A stretch of 64,000 nucleotides of DNA from Pseudodesulfovibrio portus (GTDB lineage Bacteria; Desulfobacterota; Desulfovibrionia; Desulfovibrionales; Desulfovibrionaceae), in NCBI RefSeq assembly GCF_026000375.1, contig NZ_AP026708.1, positions 1,986,501-2,050,500 of the forward strand. Reading direction: 5' to 3'. Each line of letters starts with the position of its first letter. The stretch's first letter is position 1. Of this stretch, positions 63,660 through 64,000 are shown in pieces. Below the pieces are notes generated by a model. It made no database searches. It saw only the letters and a list, made by a program, of their open reading frames with translations, and had not been told where the DNA came from. The translations under genes were made by a program, and so were the position numbers.

Positions 63660-63680
63660 AGGGGGACCCGGCTTCCGATA

Positions 63681-63803
63681 GCGGGCCGCCTGCACATTTT
63701 TCCGGTGAAAACCATCCTCACCGTAGACGGCTACGCCTGCGGTGATTTTCGCCGGAGAAAATGCACATTCGACCCACTCTCGAAAGCCTCGCGGTGTTGC
63801 GAG
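63681..63803 (+). repeat. Structured repeat family B, copy 2
   Basis: Second copy: CCGGTGAAAA / TTTTCGCCGG outer stem, inner GTAG-ACGG-CTAC, ending in hairpin CTCGC / GCGAG with loop GGTGTT where copy 1 has a different stem but a loop with the same GGTGT start. Confidence 0.8.
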
Positions 63804-64000
63804 TAAGGCTGCTTTCCGCTTCGCTTAAGCAGCGAGGAAGAGCCTGCGTTCTCGAAGGAACAAAGAATCGGAGCAGTCCTCGTCTAATAGCCGGGCTAAT
63901 CCGCTATTCCCCCTCGGAGGAAGGCTACGCAGCCACGTGGCTCCCGAAGATTTCCCACGTTTTCAAAAAGGTGGAATCGAAGGTGCGCGTCTCCACATGC
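63804..64000. other. End of window, no gene seen
   Basis: Starts with an inverted repeat GCTGCTT / AAGCAGC (63808-63833). No protein-like frame reaches a start with a ribosome-binding site before the window ends. Confidence 0.6.

Overview
The window looks like a chromosomal segment of a Desulfovibrionales sulfate reducer (Desulfovibrio/Pseudodesulfovibrio type). The evidence is high GC, a tungsten-type aldehyde ferredoxin oxidoreductase with its own polyferredoxin, a membrane protein fused to an eight-haem c-type cytochrome, a selD gene that itself carries an in-frame UGA (selenocysteine) codon, a PglB/STT3-like oligosaccharyltransferase, and many PAS, HD-GYP and chemotaxis sensors. This is inference from gene content; there is no rRNA in the window.

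Layout. 1-3438: the end of a glycosyltransferase gene cut by the window edge, then a ferredoxin-AOR pair. 3468-6645: tRNA-Phe(GAA) with promoter and terminator, followed by a small defence/repair island (vsr, an HNH nuclease with an internal duplication, a cytosine-5 DNA methyltransferase) ending in a truncated tyrosine recombinase. 6647-25559: a large surface-glycan locus with a sulfotransferase, a four-domain methyltransferase/glycosyltransferase fusion, a tandem GT2 protein with C-terminal repeats, an ABC-2 polysaccharide exporter, six further glycosyltransferases, an outer-membrane barrel protein with its own promoter and terminator, and a tight four-gene run (DPM1-like GT, DUF2304-like protein, lipoprotein hydrolase, STT3-like oligosaccharyltransferase). 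25569-27751: a FecR-like protein and small exported or hypothetical proteins.

27787-31792: a nucleoside salvage operon cdd-deoC-deoA-deoB, with a perfect dyad over the predicted -10. 31802-33292: an NfeD/SPFH membrane pair. 33942-37245: an ArsR-family module (repressor, Cys-rich permease, CPKC mini-thioredoxin, DGC-type metal-binding protein, CVPC thioredoxin lipoprotein, CcdA-like electron carrier) with the same operator in front of arsR and in front of the permease. 37288-46582: a tandem universal stress protein, a DUF4390-like protein plus NtrY-type kinase, a FecR/CHASE2-HD-GYP pair, an epimerase, a Cys-rich YkgJ-like protein and an RfaE2-like nucleotidyltransferase.

46750-53666: a pirin, the two-gene cytochrome complex and a chemoreceptor. 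53763-63659: coaX, an unknown exported protein, enolase, folD, selD, a 1035-residue hybrid histidine kinase and ornithine aminotransferase.

Two dispersed intergenic repeat families run through the window. One (four clear copies plus one degenerate) is a long hairpin whose end GCCGGAGGC supplies the ribosome-binding site for ferredoxin, deoA and folD, and which directly follows the stop codon of enolase and of the cytochrome gene. The other (two copies, after folD and after the aminotransferase) has a hairpin whose stem bases change together while its loop start GGTGT is kept. The strongest leads are the UGA-containing selD, the duplicated ArsR operator and its redox operon, the Vsr/HNH/methyltransferase island, the multi-domain glycan enzyme and the structured repeats.
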